From Vesta saturnalis (lineage: Eukaryota > Arthropoda > Insecta > Coleoptera > Lampyridae), in contig JARFJB010002009.1 in NCBI GenBank assembly GCA_036346205.1, forward strand, positions 910,001 through 974,000: 64,000 nt of DNA. Reading direction: 5' to 3'. A program made the translations under genes and the position numbers. Positions 42,416 through 53,000 of the stretch are shown piece by piece. Positions within the stretch are counted from its first letter, which is position 1. Every line of letters begins with the position of its first letter. A model generated the notes under the pieces. The model saw nothing but the letters and a program-made list of their open reading frames with translations. It searched no databases and was not told where the DNA came from.

Positions 42416-43954
42416 AGATTTAGCCATGTATTGCACATTACGGTTTTGAAGCTGAAAAATTCGGATTTTCATTAGAAGGCTTTGATAAAATAACACTTGT
42501 TTAACATTTCGTTGAAAACTATTTCAACTTAGTTTTATTGCGTTGAGATTGTTGTTATTTGAGTTGTACGTATTTTAAATTGTTTTTATTACATTTGCTT
42601 TGTGGATTATTTTTTTGGTTTTGTTTAGTTAATTTATAATTATAATTAATCAATAAGTGTATTGTTACGTGTTTAATTGGAAAACGTTTCTTTTGATAAC
42701 GTTCGTCATTTTGTCAAATTTACTTACTAAAAATAGCAATTTATTCTTAGGTTGAATGCTTCCAATTCACTATTTCGCAAATTTTACGCACCTATAATTG
42801 CATTTAAATTAACGTATGTAACTTTCGTACACATCTCTTATTTAGTTAAAATAAGTCAAATTTAATACCTTCAGCGACATCTCTAAGATTTCGGATCATT
42901 TAATATAAAGCAGTTAGAAAGAAACATGGTATCTGTTAGTATCAAATAATACATATACATATAATAAATATATATTTGCTACACATTTTAACTTTTGGCA
43001 ACAATAATTAAATAAAATTTTTCAAGTTTGTAAAATTTATTTTAAGGTGTTGGCCAATTTTTCTTTCTTCCTTTTAAGAACGCCTTTGATGGTGGATGTT
43101 GAGTTTCTAGAGAATTTTTCGTTTCTGGTTCTGGATGCTGAAGCATCTTTTTTTGGAAAATTCTCACTTAAAGTAATACTTGGTTAAGTAAAAGTATTAC
43201 CAACGCTTTTAAAAGGCGGATATAATTGAAATTATTCATTCGTTCACATCTTCGGTTTTCGAATATAAAAGCATTCAATACTAATTCTTCACATCTTCTT
43301 CAATCGAAATTACGTTTAATGTTCACTACCGGCTCGTTTGTCACCTGTAAGAGCATCTCTGTACTACCTACATTTCTAAAGTCATTCCTTCTTAAATTTT
43401 CTGCTCACATTTTACTGTTACGTTACATCCAAAGTACATAGTTACCGCTGGAAGGCGCAAGAGCCTTGCTGACATCCATGACCATATACATGCAGGCTGC
43501 TAGATCATTGGAATAGTGCCCGAAATTTGCAAGATCAAATAAGTAATAGTTTTAACAATAAAGGTCAGGTCTCTTTTTCTTTATCACCTGGTTACACGAT
43601 TGTGTTTCCAAATTTCAATTACACCTAGGAAGTTCTTAGTGAATTTCTACAACGAAAATGAAAGGACTGATAATATTTATTTTTTAATCAAATAATTGAC
43701 AATTGTTACCTCTTAAATTTATATATTTAAGGTTCACTTTCACAAAATTCTTTTATCTAAAACGGTATATATATTCACTAATTCAGTTTTGAATATTTTT
43801 GCACTTTATTATGTGTTAAATTAGCCAATTCCGAATACGAACAGTAAGATCTTACAGCCGGGGCATATAATAATTTTTTTAATTGAAGTTAAATTGTAAT
43901 TGGCGTGGGCACAAGCTGAGGCTCTCTGCTTGCCATCCTGGGCTTTGGTGAATG

Positions 43955-43959
<5 letters not shown>
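42416..43959. other. Interior without recognised genes
   Basis: AT-rich. Two short open frames (around 43226-43441 and a Val/Phe-rich one) show no family pattern. I see no coding relic that I would name. Confidence 0.5.

Positions 43960-44016
<57 letters not shown>
43960..44016. repeat. (TA)n microsatellite
   Basis: About 57 bp of alternating TA. Confidence 0.95.
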
Positions 44017-44020
<4 letters not shown>

Positions 44021-44238
44021 ATGTCAGGATATCGACAATAAAATTACTTTATCGGGGAATTGTTAACTCATTTCTACTCCTTTCATTCTTATTTCTTTCT
44101 TTTTTGGTAAATTCTGTTTCAGGCTTTACAGGGTTTACTCTCCTTTCAGCACTTGTTGATTATTTCCTTATTAAAGCCTGTGGCGCCTACTTATATCCGT
44201 ATAACTCAAGAAATGTGCAGGACTATCTGTCATCATAG

Positions 44239-44500
44239 AGTGCAGTAGCTTGGCCAGCTCCATCACCCGGGTTAAGTCCGTTGGATTTTTTTCTGTGGGG
44301 TTGCCTGAAAAACCAAGTGTATGATGGGAGTTTTGAAAATGAAGAGTAGTTGTTACTATGATTATGGCAGCACTTAATACAATTGCGCCAGAAAAGCTAT
44401 ACCGTGTTTTAAATTCTTCAGTAAAGAGGGCTTACCTGTGTCTAGAAAATTACCGCAACCTACTTGAACAGTTATTGTAATTATTTAAATTTAATTAAAT
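44239..44500 (+). pseudogene. Mariner-like transposase relic, C-terminal fragment
   Basis: Reads AVAWPAPSPGLSPLDFFLWG (44245-44305; third catalytic Asp kept in SPLDFF), then CLKNQVYDGSFENEE, then a frameshifted tail. The rest of the gene is missing. It runs into the right inverted arm. Confidence 0.8.
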
Positions 44501-44860
44501 TGGTTTAAAAAATGCTATCGAATACAGGGTGTTTCGTTGGTTACGGCGGTATAAAAAAATAAAGTTGATGTTGGTTTTTCGGAGACGAAACGCCGAATAA
44601 AAAATTCAATCAAAAAGTGACAATGAAGCAGTGTCTTTGTTTTTTAAAATAAACAAACGAATTACGATAAACGAAAAACCCAAAAATCGCATTTTGTTTT
44701 AAATCTCGGAAACGATAAACAATAACGAACTTTTGCAAACTACATGTGAACATGCCCTAAATTATACAACTTTTCTCTGATGTAACCACCTTCGTATCTG
44801 TTACTGTTTTCAAGATCCCCATGCTGTTCATCCTTATCTTGTGCATGTTGTACAGGGCAT

Positions 44861-45055
44861 TGCATTTAAAATAAAAAAGTTTGTTGCAATCCCAGCAAAA
44901 CTGAATACCCTGTATACACAAAAATTACAGAAACAAAAAATTTATTTATTTATTTCCCATTTAACTTTTGTATTTAACTTTTTTCTGTAACTGCCACAGG
45001 TTTCGGGATAAGGTACAGGATCATCGGGGGAAGGGGGAATTGACCACCCTAATGA
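44861..45055. repeat. MITE fragment with TACAGGGCA start
   Basis: Starts TACAGGGCATTGCATTT at about 44851 and has a facing ACCCTGTATAC at about 44918. The following stretch matches 31975-32040 inverted. Confidence 0.6.
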
Positions 45056-45290
45056 TGAGGCAGGAATTGGTTAGATTGTTTGGGGATAGATGGCTTGCCA
45101 ACAGGGATCCCCCATTTATGGCTTGCAAGATCCTCTGATTTAACACCTGTGGATTATTACCTTTGTTGCAAAATTAAGGATTATGTTTATTCTACAACTA
45201 AGGAAAATGTTATGAGGCGAGTGAGAATTGCGTTCCCGCCTTTATCGGAATAAAGTAGAAGTTCTGCGCAGAATATCTTGTGTAGTTATA
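45056..45290 (+). pseudogene. Mariner-like transposase relic, C-terminal fragment
   Basis: In shifting frames: RLFGDRWLANRDPPFM (the FP.RWIGR.GP block), then ARSSDLTPVDYYLCCKI (third catalytic Asp kept) and KDYVYSTTKENVMRRV. N-terminal two thirds absent. Abuts the TIR element at 45293. Confidence 0.75.
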
Positions 45291-45436
45291 TATAGGGTGG
45301 GTCACCTGTAACGCCTCTGTCTTTTTGCGGAAAACGGTAAATATTTCAAAAAACTTTCTCCATATGTTTGTAGAGGTCTATGTACGCATGTTTTAAATGT
45401 ATTTCTAAATATACAGGGTGATCAGGAAAGTTTTTA

Positions 45437-45484
45437 TTTCATCAACCTATAGTCTCTTATTTCATCAACCTATAGTCTCTTAAA
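45437..45484. repeat. 24-bp direct duplication
   Basis: ATTTCATCAACCTATAGTCT occurs twice in tandem (unit 24 bp). Confidence 0.9.
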
Positions 45485-46535
45485 TGAGAATATTCAATTT
45501 TTTGAGCAAATTTGAAGTCTAAAGTCTATTCCAATTCATGTTTATTCAGTGTTCCCTAAGTATTACCATTTGTGAAATATTTCACTTTTTACAAAAAATA
45601 CAGTTTTGCAAAAACTGAATAACTATGTACCCTGCAGATCAAGTCAATAAAATTTGGAGTACAAACTATCAATGTCATAGGCTAAAAGCTATAACAGAAA
45701 TAATCTTTGAATGTTACACAAGGTGTCAGACATTTAAGGTTCAATTTTATCTAACCTCAAACTTAAAAAACATGCTGTACTTAAATGGATAGACCTGTGT
45801 TTTCTTCAGTTAAAAAATTGCTCATTTAGTTGTCTTTCAATCGATATCAAGCATCCCATATCTAAACCCAATACTTTCCAAGTTGTTTAAATTTTAAAAG
45901 TGTTTTTGTTAAATATTGTTTCTACTTATATTTAACATTTTTTTAATCAAGATAGTCGATGTCAGACCTAACAAAGCAAGAAAGTTGATCCCACTCCAGA
46001 GAAGGCTGACATCATTCTGTCTTTTATTGAGAATCCTTGTATCTGGAAACCTTCGCCGCTAATAAACAATTTTCTATGTATTCCACTTTTGTTAAAACCA
46101 TACCAACCCGCTCTTCAACAGAGTAAGTAATCTTTAAGTGAGAAGTGTTAAGCGTTGCCAGTCGTGAACTGAGCCCATGGTCGCATTCCATTCGCTTTTT
46201 GTCTTTGGAAAACGAAATTTCAAAGCAAAACCAATTAAACACAAGCAGTAACATCATGGAGGAGAAGAAATCCCTGAACTGTAAACGTCATGTCTGTTCA
46301 GCTTAACAACTAACAATCAAAGTGTCAACACCAATAACAACCCCCTCAAACTCTTTTTATGTAAAAACTGTGTGGAGTAGGAATTCTTAAAAGACGTCAA
46401 TTGTCCTATTTCTGCTACTAATTAACAAACTGTACCGGTGGATATCTAATTAAGCACATTTTACAAAAAAAAAAACTATTTTGTTAAATCAACAGATTTA
46501 ATATTTGTGATATAAAGCAAGATTTCTGACAGTGA
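45485..46535. other. Interior without recognised genes
   Basis: AT-rich. The 77-codon frame at 46024-46257 on the minus strand has no family pattern. Confidence 0.5.
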
Positions 46536-46945
46536 ACATATGCACGGGCCAAAAGTACCGCATAAATCCAATTAAAAATTAGGTGTTTGTTTTATGGAAA
46601 AACGCTCGGACACGTCGATTTTAATTTTTCTAGCGATTTTTTGATGCTAAGTTCATGTATACAGGGTGACCCAAAACAATATATGACTACCAACTTAATT
46701 TCTCCAAATGGAAACACCTATTTTTATTTAATTTTTGGATTCTGCTTTAAATTTTAAGTAAGTTTTATGTACCCTGTCCTATACCTAAACTTAACAGTTA
46801 TCGAGAAATACACATAAGAGAGGGTCAAAAGTCCCGCATAAATTTGTTAAAACTGAAGGAAATATTTTCATGAAAATGCAGGAACGCGTCAAATATTGTT
46901 TTTAATTATCCATTTTTGACGTAACACACATATATACAGGGTGAC
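46536..46945. repeat. Tandem MITE-like units of about 275 bp
   Basis: GGGCCAAAAGTACCGCATAAA (about 46546) recurs as GGGTCAAAAGTCCCGCATAAA (about 46822). TATACAGGGTGACCCA recurs at about 46658 and 46934. About one and a half units. Confidence 0.8.
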
Positions 46946-46989
46946 CCATGTAGAAGATAAATTTACTTTTTCATTTTTTTATGGAACCG

Positions 46990-47410
46990 CAAGTATATTA
47001 TGACGTTTTTAAGTTCTCTGAGAAACTCTGAACATATTTCATGTAACATACATAATTTAAATTTAAGATTTAAAGATCTTATTGCTCTACATATACATCG
47101 CACCTCCATATTTGAACGCAGCTTTTCATTTTATGCTGTCCATCTGTATAATTCAATTCTTCTTTTCAGAAAACAACTGGGTCTGGTGGCTTTTAAAAAG
47201 AGTTATTTTGTTATTTGTTTGACAAGCAATGTTTAAATTGATTTGTTTACCTTGCGGCATGTGATATATCTATATTTGCATAATTTGTGTTATGTCAAGG
47301 GTTAAGTGGTAGAGAAAAAAATTGACAGAATTGGCCATGCTTCGAACTTCCCTTGCGGTTCGAAGTTGTACTTGCACTTTTGAATAAAGACATTCCCATT
47401 TAAAAAAATA
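46990..47410 (+). mobile_element. LINE 3' end with RT C-terminus, hairpin and poly(A) signal
   Basis: The frame 47000-47239 ends an RT C-terminal tail: HRTSIFERSFSFYAVHLYNS then QLGLVAFKKSYFV, a pattern (HRT..F..SF.....LWN.LP....) common at the end of non-LTR RTs. The 3' UTR contains an 8-bp stem CTTCGAAC and GTTCGAAG (47340-47365), an AATAAA at 47383-47388, and ends in an A-rich stretch near 47410. The 5' part is lost, as usual for LINE insertions. Confidence 0.65.
47340..47365 (+). promoter_or_regulatory. 3' UTR hairpin of the LINE end
   Basis: Perfect 8-bp stem with a 10-base loop, about 20 bases before the poly(A) signal. 3' stem-loops are recognised by the RT in some LINE families; that role here is inferred. 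Confidence 0.5.
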
Positions 47411-47570
47411 TAGGTTTGTGAAATATAAACTTTTGAATCACCCTGTATATTTCAAAATATTTTTAAAACATGCTTACATAGACCCTCTAGATAGATATGG
47501 AGATAGTGTTTTTAAAACATTTACCGTTTTCCCAAAAGACCCAGGCGTTACTAGTAGCCCACCCTGTATA

Positions 47571-48605
47571 ATAAAAAAGGGTTGTTTGAAGACATGTAAT
47601 TAGCCAAAAAGTTTTTATTCATTTATTATTACACAGATGTTATTAGTTATATCTAATTTGATTGTTTTCTTTATATTTAATTATTTTTCATTGTTATTTC
47701 AAAAGTGAAAATATTTACTTCCGTTCTAATTAAAATTATAAACCCAACAGTTTACGTATAGGTTATTTAAGACGCCGTTGAAAGAAAAATCAATTTTAAG
47801 CGACTATTTTAAATAAATCATCAAAACTCGATTAATCGATATTTTTGCCCAGCTCTAATTCATGCGTAAATTTTCATCCTGTTACAAGAACATGTTAAAG
47901 TCTATAACTCTAAAATCTAGGATGCACTAAAGTACAAACAGCGGTAAATATGCTTCCCTAGTTTTAATTTTATTTCACTCTCCATATAAAGTTTAATTTT
48001 CGGAAAAAGGTAATCGTGAATAGACTATAGATATTTGAATCTTAAATGAAGTATACTTCATACGGTAGCTTTAAGCGTCAAATTCTTTTTATGAAATACG
48101 CTGTACTTCAACTTCCATAAAATATATAATTTAATTACTGGTAAATTATGCGTAAAGGACTAAATAAATTATTCGAATTTAACGCAATTCATTATCAGCG
48201 GTCGTCTTCTTTAAGTAAGTACATCATGTTCATTCAATGTCCAATTAATACAGAAGTGATATAACTGATCTGTGTGCCAGAAAAATATAGTAAGCAACGT
48301 CCAAATGAATTTAGAGAATAAGCTTATCAAGACTTGACTTATTTTAAGATGTTGAAATGTTTAATTGTTTAAAGGCAAACATACGTTATGCTCACTTGGA
48401 ATTAAATTTCATGCACTTTTATACATGTAATCCTATTATTGACTTTATATTAACGAATCGTAATTTTGACACAAAACTTAATAAGCCATCTCCTATAGGA
48501 CATTCACAACAAGAAAACCTTTAATGCATATATTGAAAAATGGAGAATGGTAAATGGTTAAAAATTAAAAATTTTTATAATTTAATAACTTATCTATCCC
48601 TGCTT

Positions 48606-48607
<2 letters not shown>
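47571..48607. other. AT-rich sequence, nothing recognised
   Basis: No coding frame, terminal repeat or tandem structure that I can support. Confidence 0.5.

Positions 48608-48675
<68 letters not shown>
48608..48675. repeat. (TA)n microsatellite
   Basis: About 68 bp of alternating TA with one interruption. Confidence 0.95.
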
Positions 48676-51659
48676 ATCTACTAATACGCTCTATTAAACT
48701 AACTTATTTTATTTAATCGTAACGAAGATTTCACGGTTACTGTCCATACATCCACCTTCAGGTCTTAATTTTAATTTATTTTGTCTTTTAAATTTTAAGT
48801 GCTTATTTTTCAATTCTTCAACTTTACAAAGTTTTATGTAATTTTCATACTGAACATGTTTTGATATAACTTAAAAAACAATTTTAACCACTAATTATTT
48901 GAAAACTCACTCATAACTGATTTCTTCATCCCATTTAATTTAATTTAAATGAACAGGGTTGACAACATTATTTACAACATGTTAAAGTCAAAACTACAAC
49001 TGATAACACATCTACACAAATTTTAATTTATAGGTAACACTCACTCAAAAATTGACTCCACAAAATAATTGATGAACTGGTCTCACATTAATATTCAATA
49101 AGCGTGCAAGATTTCTAATAGAGGCGCCTATTGGCTCGCAGGCATTTTCCAGACGACTCACATTTTTATCCCTTACACAGCTTTCATTCTCGTTTAAATT
49201 TCCAGTAGCTGATGACCATCGGTTATTCAACACTGAACTATGCCCATCGAGTTTTCATTAGACGCATTCTCTATTGTGTCGTTTCAAAATTGCGATAATA
49301 CTTTATACAAATCACAATACTTCAAAAACATAAACAACTTTGGTTTGTTTCCATGACGACCAAGTCACGGCTACGTGAGCAAAACTTGAGTTTTGAACTA
49401 TCATAAATAATTTTTTTCCTTTTTTACGGAATACACATGTTGTTACACACATAAAATTATTTCCGTATTTAAGAAAAGTGGTGTGTGGAATTAGCGGAAT
49501 ACGTTTGAGTTAATACTAAAATAATGATAATACAATCTAATGGGTAAATAGCATTTCAAATCATTGCGTAGTTTTTCTACATATTTTTGTCACTCGCAAA
49601 ATTTGAATTCACCTGAGCCTCCAGATTTTTAAACTGTTTTGGTTTGTTTTTACGACATGACACGTTTTGGAATTTTCACAATTTTGCATTAACGTTGTTT
49701 AAATTTCACTAGGTACTTAATTTTATTCAATTACGTGCTTCATAACGTTTGTATGGTGTAAAGATGGAAAGAAAATTGGTTTAGTATTATACAGTCTTGT
49801 GTTATCCTATCATACCAATTATCTTAATGTTAAAGGAACCTTTAGCTGTAACGATTCTCTTCGATTTTTTATTATAAAAATAAATATGGGATAAAAAGTT
49901 TATTATTAGGTATTAAAACAACCAATCTCCACCATGAAAAATTTAATAACTCATTAGGGAGCTTCTATCGAAATCTAAAGCGTAATGAAGATTCGTTTGT
50001 TTTCGCAATGATCAACCATTTCTCTTACTTTGACCAGTGATGCGCGTGGGGTATACGATGCCCTTCCTTTCTCCACGTTTCTACACCTCTGGTCGATTTG
50101 CAAAAATTTTATTATTCTAAAACGTATTGTTTTAAATCAATAATGTGCAATATTTTATGATGGCACTATGATGTAGAAATTTTGTACATAACATTTTTAA
50201 ACACTTTGTATACAAGATTTACGATTCTCCTTTGCTGTTTTAAAAGCCAAGTTTTTTCACGGCCTAACTCAGACCATCGGTGTGAAATGAAAGACCTACT
50301 CCGGATTTTGAGAAGGAACAAAAAACAACAACTAATTAAGTTATACGTGAGTTTTATACCACGTGATTAAATAAATATGACACATGATTTGCAAATTTTA
50401 AATTTAAATTTAATTCACGTGTTATAAATTTTACTGGACTAATGAGAATAAGAAAAAATTAATTTAAAGTAATCAGTTTGCATTACCATCAAGGTCTTAT
50501 TAATTATTAATATACATTATAGAAAATATATTTAAATTCTAAAAATATTACTTTTTCATGAGAATGTTCATGATTATAAAAATACTTCAAAAAGTGACAC
50601 ACCATTCATAAAAAGGCACATTAAGACTTACAAGTCTCGGAAATTTAAAGAAAAAAGCTTATTAAACAATTTTATAATCAAATGTAGTATAATAAAAAAA
50701 TATGTCCAATGTTTATCTTTGCGTAGGCGCATTAATCAAGGCTGGAAAATTTGTTTAGTTTCTAATCCTACAGTACAATCACTTTTACATTGTTTTTACT
50801 AAAATTGTTCACAAAAATCCGCTTACTCCATAAGAAATGCCCTCAATCTTACACTTCATCTCCAAATAGCCAAACGCAGAAATGTAATGTAGTTAAACTG
50901 ACTCAGTTACTTGACTCACCAAATTCAAAAATATTGTCAAATGTTAAAAAACTCAATTTACTTCACGGATTCGTTTGTAAATGAGAACATACGTCCTTTG
51001 AACCTAGGTCACAGTGGCCATTAAATGACTAATATGTACTTTAAAAACTACTTATATTGCAAAAATCTATTTTGTACCAATTTAATGATAGACCTCTCTG
51101 AACTTTGGAAAGTGAGTGTGCATAACACAATTCGAATCGATATATAATCAAAATAATATAAACATAATGAATGTTAGAATAAAAGCCAAATAAAGGTTTA
51201 AAAGAATTAATTTTTCTTTATTGTCAATAAATGCAATAATGCACTGGAGAAAAATGTTAAATAACCCCGTACCGTTCTCTATCAAATTGCTAACAGGGCT
51301 TTTTAACAAATTTTCTTATTCTACTATCAGCCATTCTCTCGGAACCTTATTTTACTGAAATGCTAGTACCAGTTTTCGGTATACGTCTCATGATTATGAT
51401 GCTCAAAGTGTTTGATAACAGTGATGCCGATTTTAAAATTGAAGATTATTTTCTTCCTAAAAGATTTATTGAGAATGGGGTTTTTGAACTATGCGAACAA
51501 GTATAGTTTTTGCCTGAACAAATTGGTCCCATTTTGAACGAACGAACGGAAAGAATGGAATTCTATCTACTACAAAGCAAGTCCTCACAACAAACAAACG
51601 ATTTACAAGAAACCGTTTGTTTGTTAATCACATATTAAAAGGAAACAATCTAAAAAAAT
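48676..51659. other. AT-rich sequence, nothing recognised
   Basis: The longest stretch of the window with no family match. A 62-codon minus-strand frame at 49045-49233 lies in a slightly GC-richer patch with LENACEPIGASIRNLARLL, but has no clear ATG or partner exons. I do not annotate it as a gene. Confidence 0.5.
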
Positions 51660-51960
51660 AAAAATTTGCAAAAGTGGTATTTACCCCCCAATTTTACCCC
51701 TTTCCTCATACCCCACTGACCCCAATCAGTCGCTTTGGGTAGTTGGCATCTATATGTGTGCCAAATTTCAAATTGATATGTTAAGTCCTTCGAAAGTTAT
51801 GGAGTACATACACAGACACACACACACAAGATTTTTTTGCTCAAATTTTGTTTTTTGACGTTTTCGAATATTTGAAAGCGATTGAGCAAATAAAAATTTT
51901 TGAAAATGTCTTTAACGATGCAATACTTCCCATTCATTGGTTGTGGAAGTAAAATTAAGC
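51660..51960. repeat. Probable retroposon 3' tail
   Basis: Holds a C-rich pyrimidine stretch (TACCCCCCAATTTTACCCC), then GTGTGCCAAATTTCAAATTG followed by ACATACACAGACACACAC. The sequence order (TGTGCCAAATTTCA... then ACACAC tail) resembles the 3' ends of some insect non-LTR elements. No coding part is attached. Confidence 0.35.
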
Positions 51961-52042
51961 GTATAAAAAGATTAGAAAATTAAGATAATTAACACTTAGG
52001 GCATGTTTACAGAATAATGTGTACAACCTGACGTTTACAGAA

Positions 52043-52060
52043 TGGCGCCCAACGTGAGGC
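52043..52060 (+). other. Candidate primer-binding site (tRNA-Lys)
   Basis: TGGCGCCCAACGTGAGGC matches the complement of the 3' end of tRNA-Lys (CTT type), including CCA, at 17 of 18 positions. In gypsy-like retrotransposons and retroviruses this site lies just after the 5' LTR. Three bases upstream is TTTACA, so an LTR may end at about 52039. No LTR partner or gag/pol was found downstream. Confidence 0.55.
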
Positions 52061-53000
52061 ACCATTTTATAAAGTTTATAGTTCTAACGTTATTTTCTGA
52101 GTGCTACTCAAATAAGATGCGATCCTACCATACATAAGCATTGCAATGAGCAATGGGGATGATGCATTAAGTGTGAATTGTCCAAGCAAATTAACCATTT
52201 CCAAAAGGGCGCCCCTATCGGCCTGCATAAAATAGTGTTAACACTCCGTGATATACACAGGAAGAGTTATATTTTCTAATCGTAGTTAAATCGAGTATAT
52301 ACCGTATTTAGGTTGTAATAACCAGCAATTAGGTCTAAAAAACAATTCAATTATTTAACATTTTTTTCTCGAGTTCAACTAAACAGACGTCTTTAAATCC
52401 ATAATAATCTATTAAAGGAGTATTTCAATAAGAACTAGATCCTTTCTTATAATTTTTAGTGTAAAGATGGTTTTAATCGTAGCGTAAATTAGTAATTTGC
52501 AGAAACCAACTTTATTAAAATGCAGACGCAGCTAATGCTCATAGATCCCGGCGAGCCAATCGAATGATCTTTAAAATACAATTTAAGCTTGCCAAACTTA
52601 GTTTTGTGTGCCCAACGCGATCCAATGCGAAATGTACTACAGAAATAGTCCAAACAAGGTAAATGTAGTATATTTATTTTGAATTTTCTCCAAATTTAGT
52701 AAATAAAGGATAAAAATTTTTTATTGCATGTAACAAATGTCCACCATAACAAGCAAGAAAACGGTTGAATGTATGCTAGTTATGTTGACTTTGTAAATAA
52801 AAAGTATTGTTTGTATTATTGAATAAGAGAAATGTTATCAATTCCTGAAGCCAAGTAGTAGACATTATATTGTATGAAATTAGGGAGTAGCGACTAAGGG
52901 AAAACTTAAGAAAAGATGTTGAGATAAGAACAGATCATTTTAATGTTAAAGAATTATTGAAGCGGCCCGAAGATTCGACAACAGTAAAAGCAAGAGGTTA
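52061..53000. other. AT-rich sequence before the satellite
   Basis: No gag or pol pattern follows the candidate primer-binding site. Nothing else recognised. Confidence 0.5.

Larger units (their letters stand above)
42025..44860. mobile_element. Element bounded by inverted repeats of about 370 bp
   Basis: Arms 42025-42415 and 44495-44860 match in reverse complement (shared CAAGATAAGG, GTTGTATAATTTA, TTTTGCAAA.TTC, ACATCCTGTATTCGATAG-type blocks). The interior is 2.1 kb, mostly AT-rich and non-coding, with a mariner-like C-terminal relic beside the right arm. It may be one degraded mariner-like element or two MITE copies in opposite orientation; termini are not sharp. Confidence 0.55.
45293..47567. 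mobile_element. TIR element with a nested LINE 3' end
   Basis: Inverted ends of about 140-180 bp: left ATAGGGTGGGTCACCTGTAA (45293), right GGCGTTACTAGTAGCCCACCCTG (to 47565), next to TA. Shared inner blocks include GAAAACGGTAAAT..TT and ACATGTTTTAAA-type sequence. No transposase was found inside, so the element is non-autonomous or gutted. Confidence 0.7.

Noticed and set aside
49045..49260. Minus-strand frame with ENACEPIGASIRNLARLLN as a possible host exon
   Set aside because: About 70 codons, no convincing ATG, no splice-linked partner and no family that I recognise.
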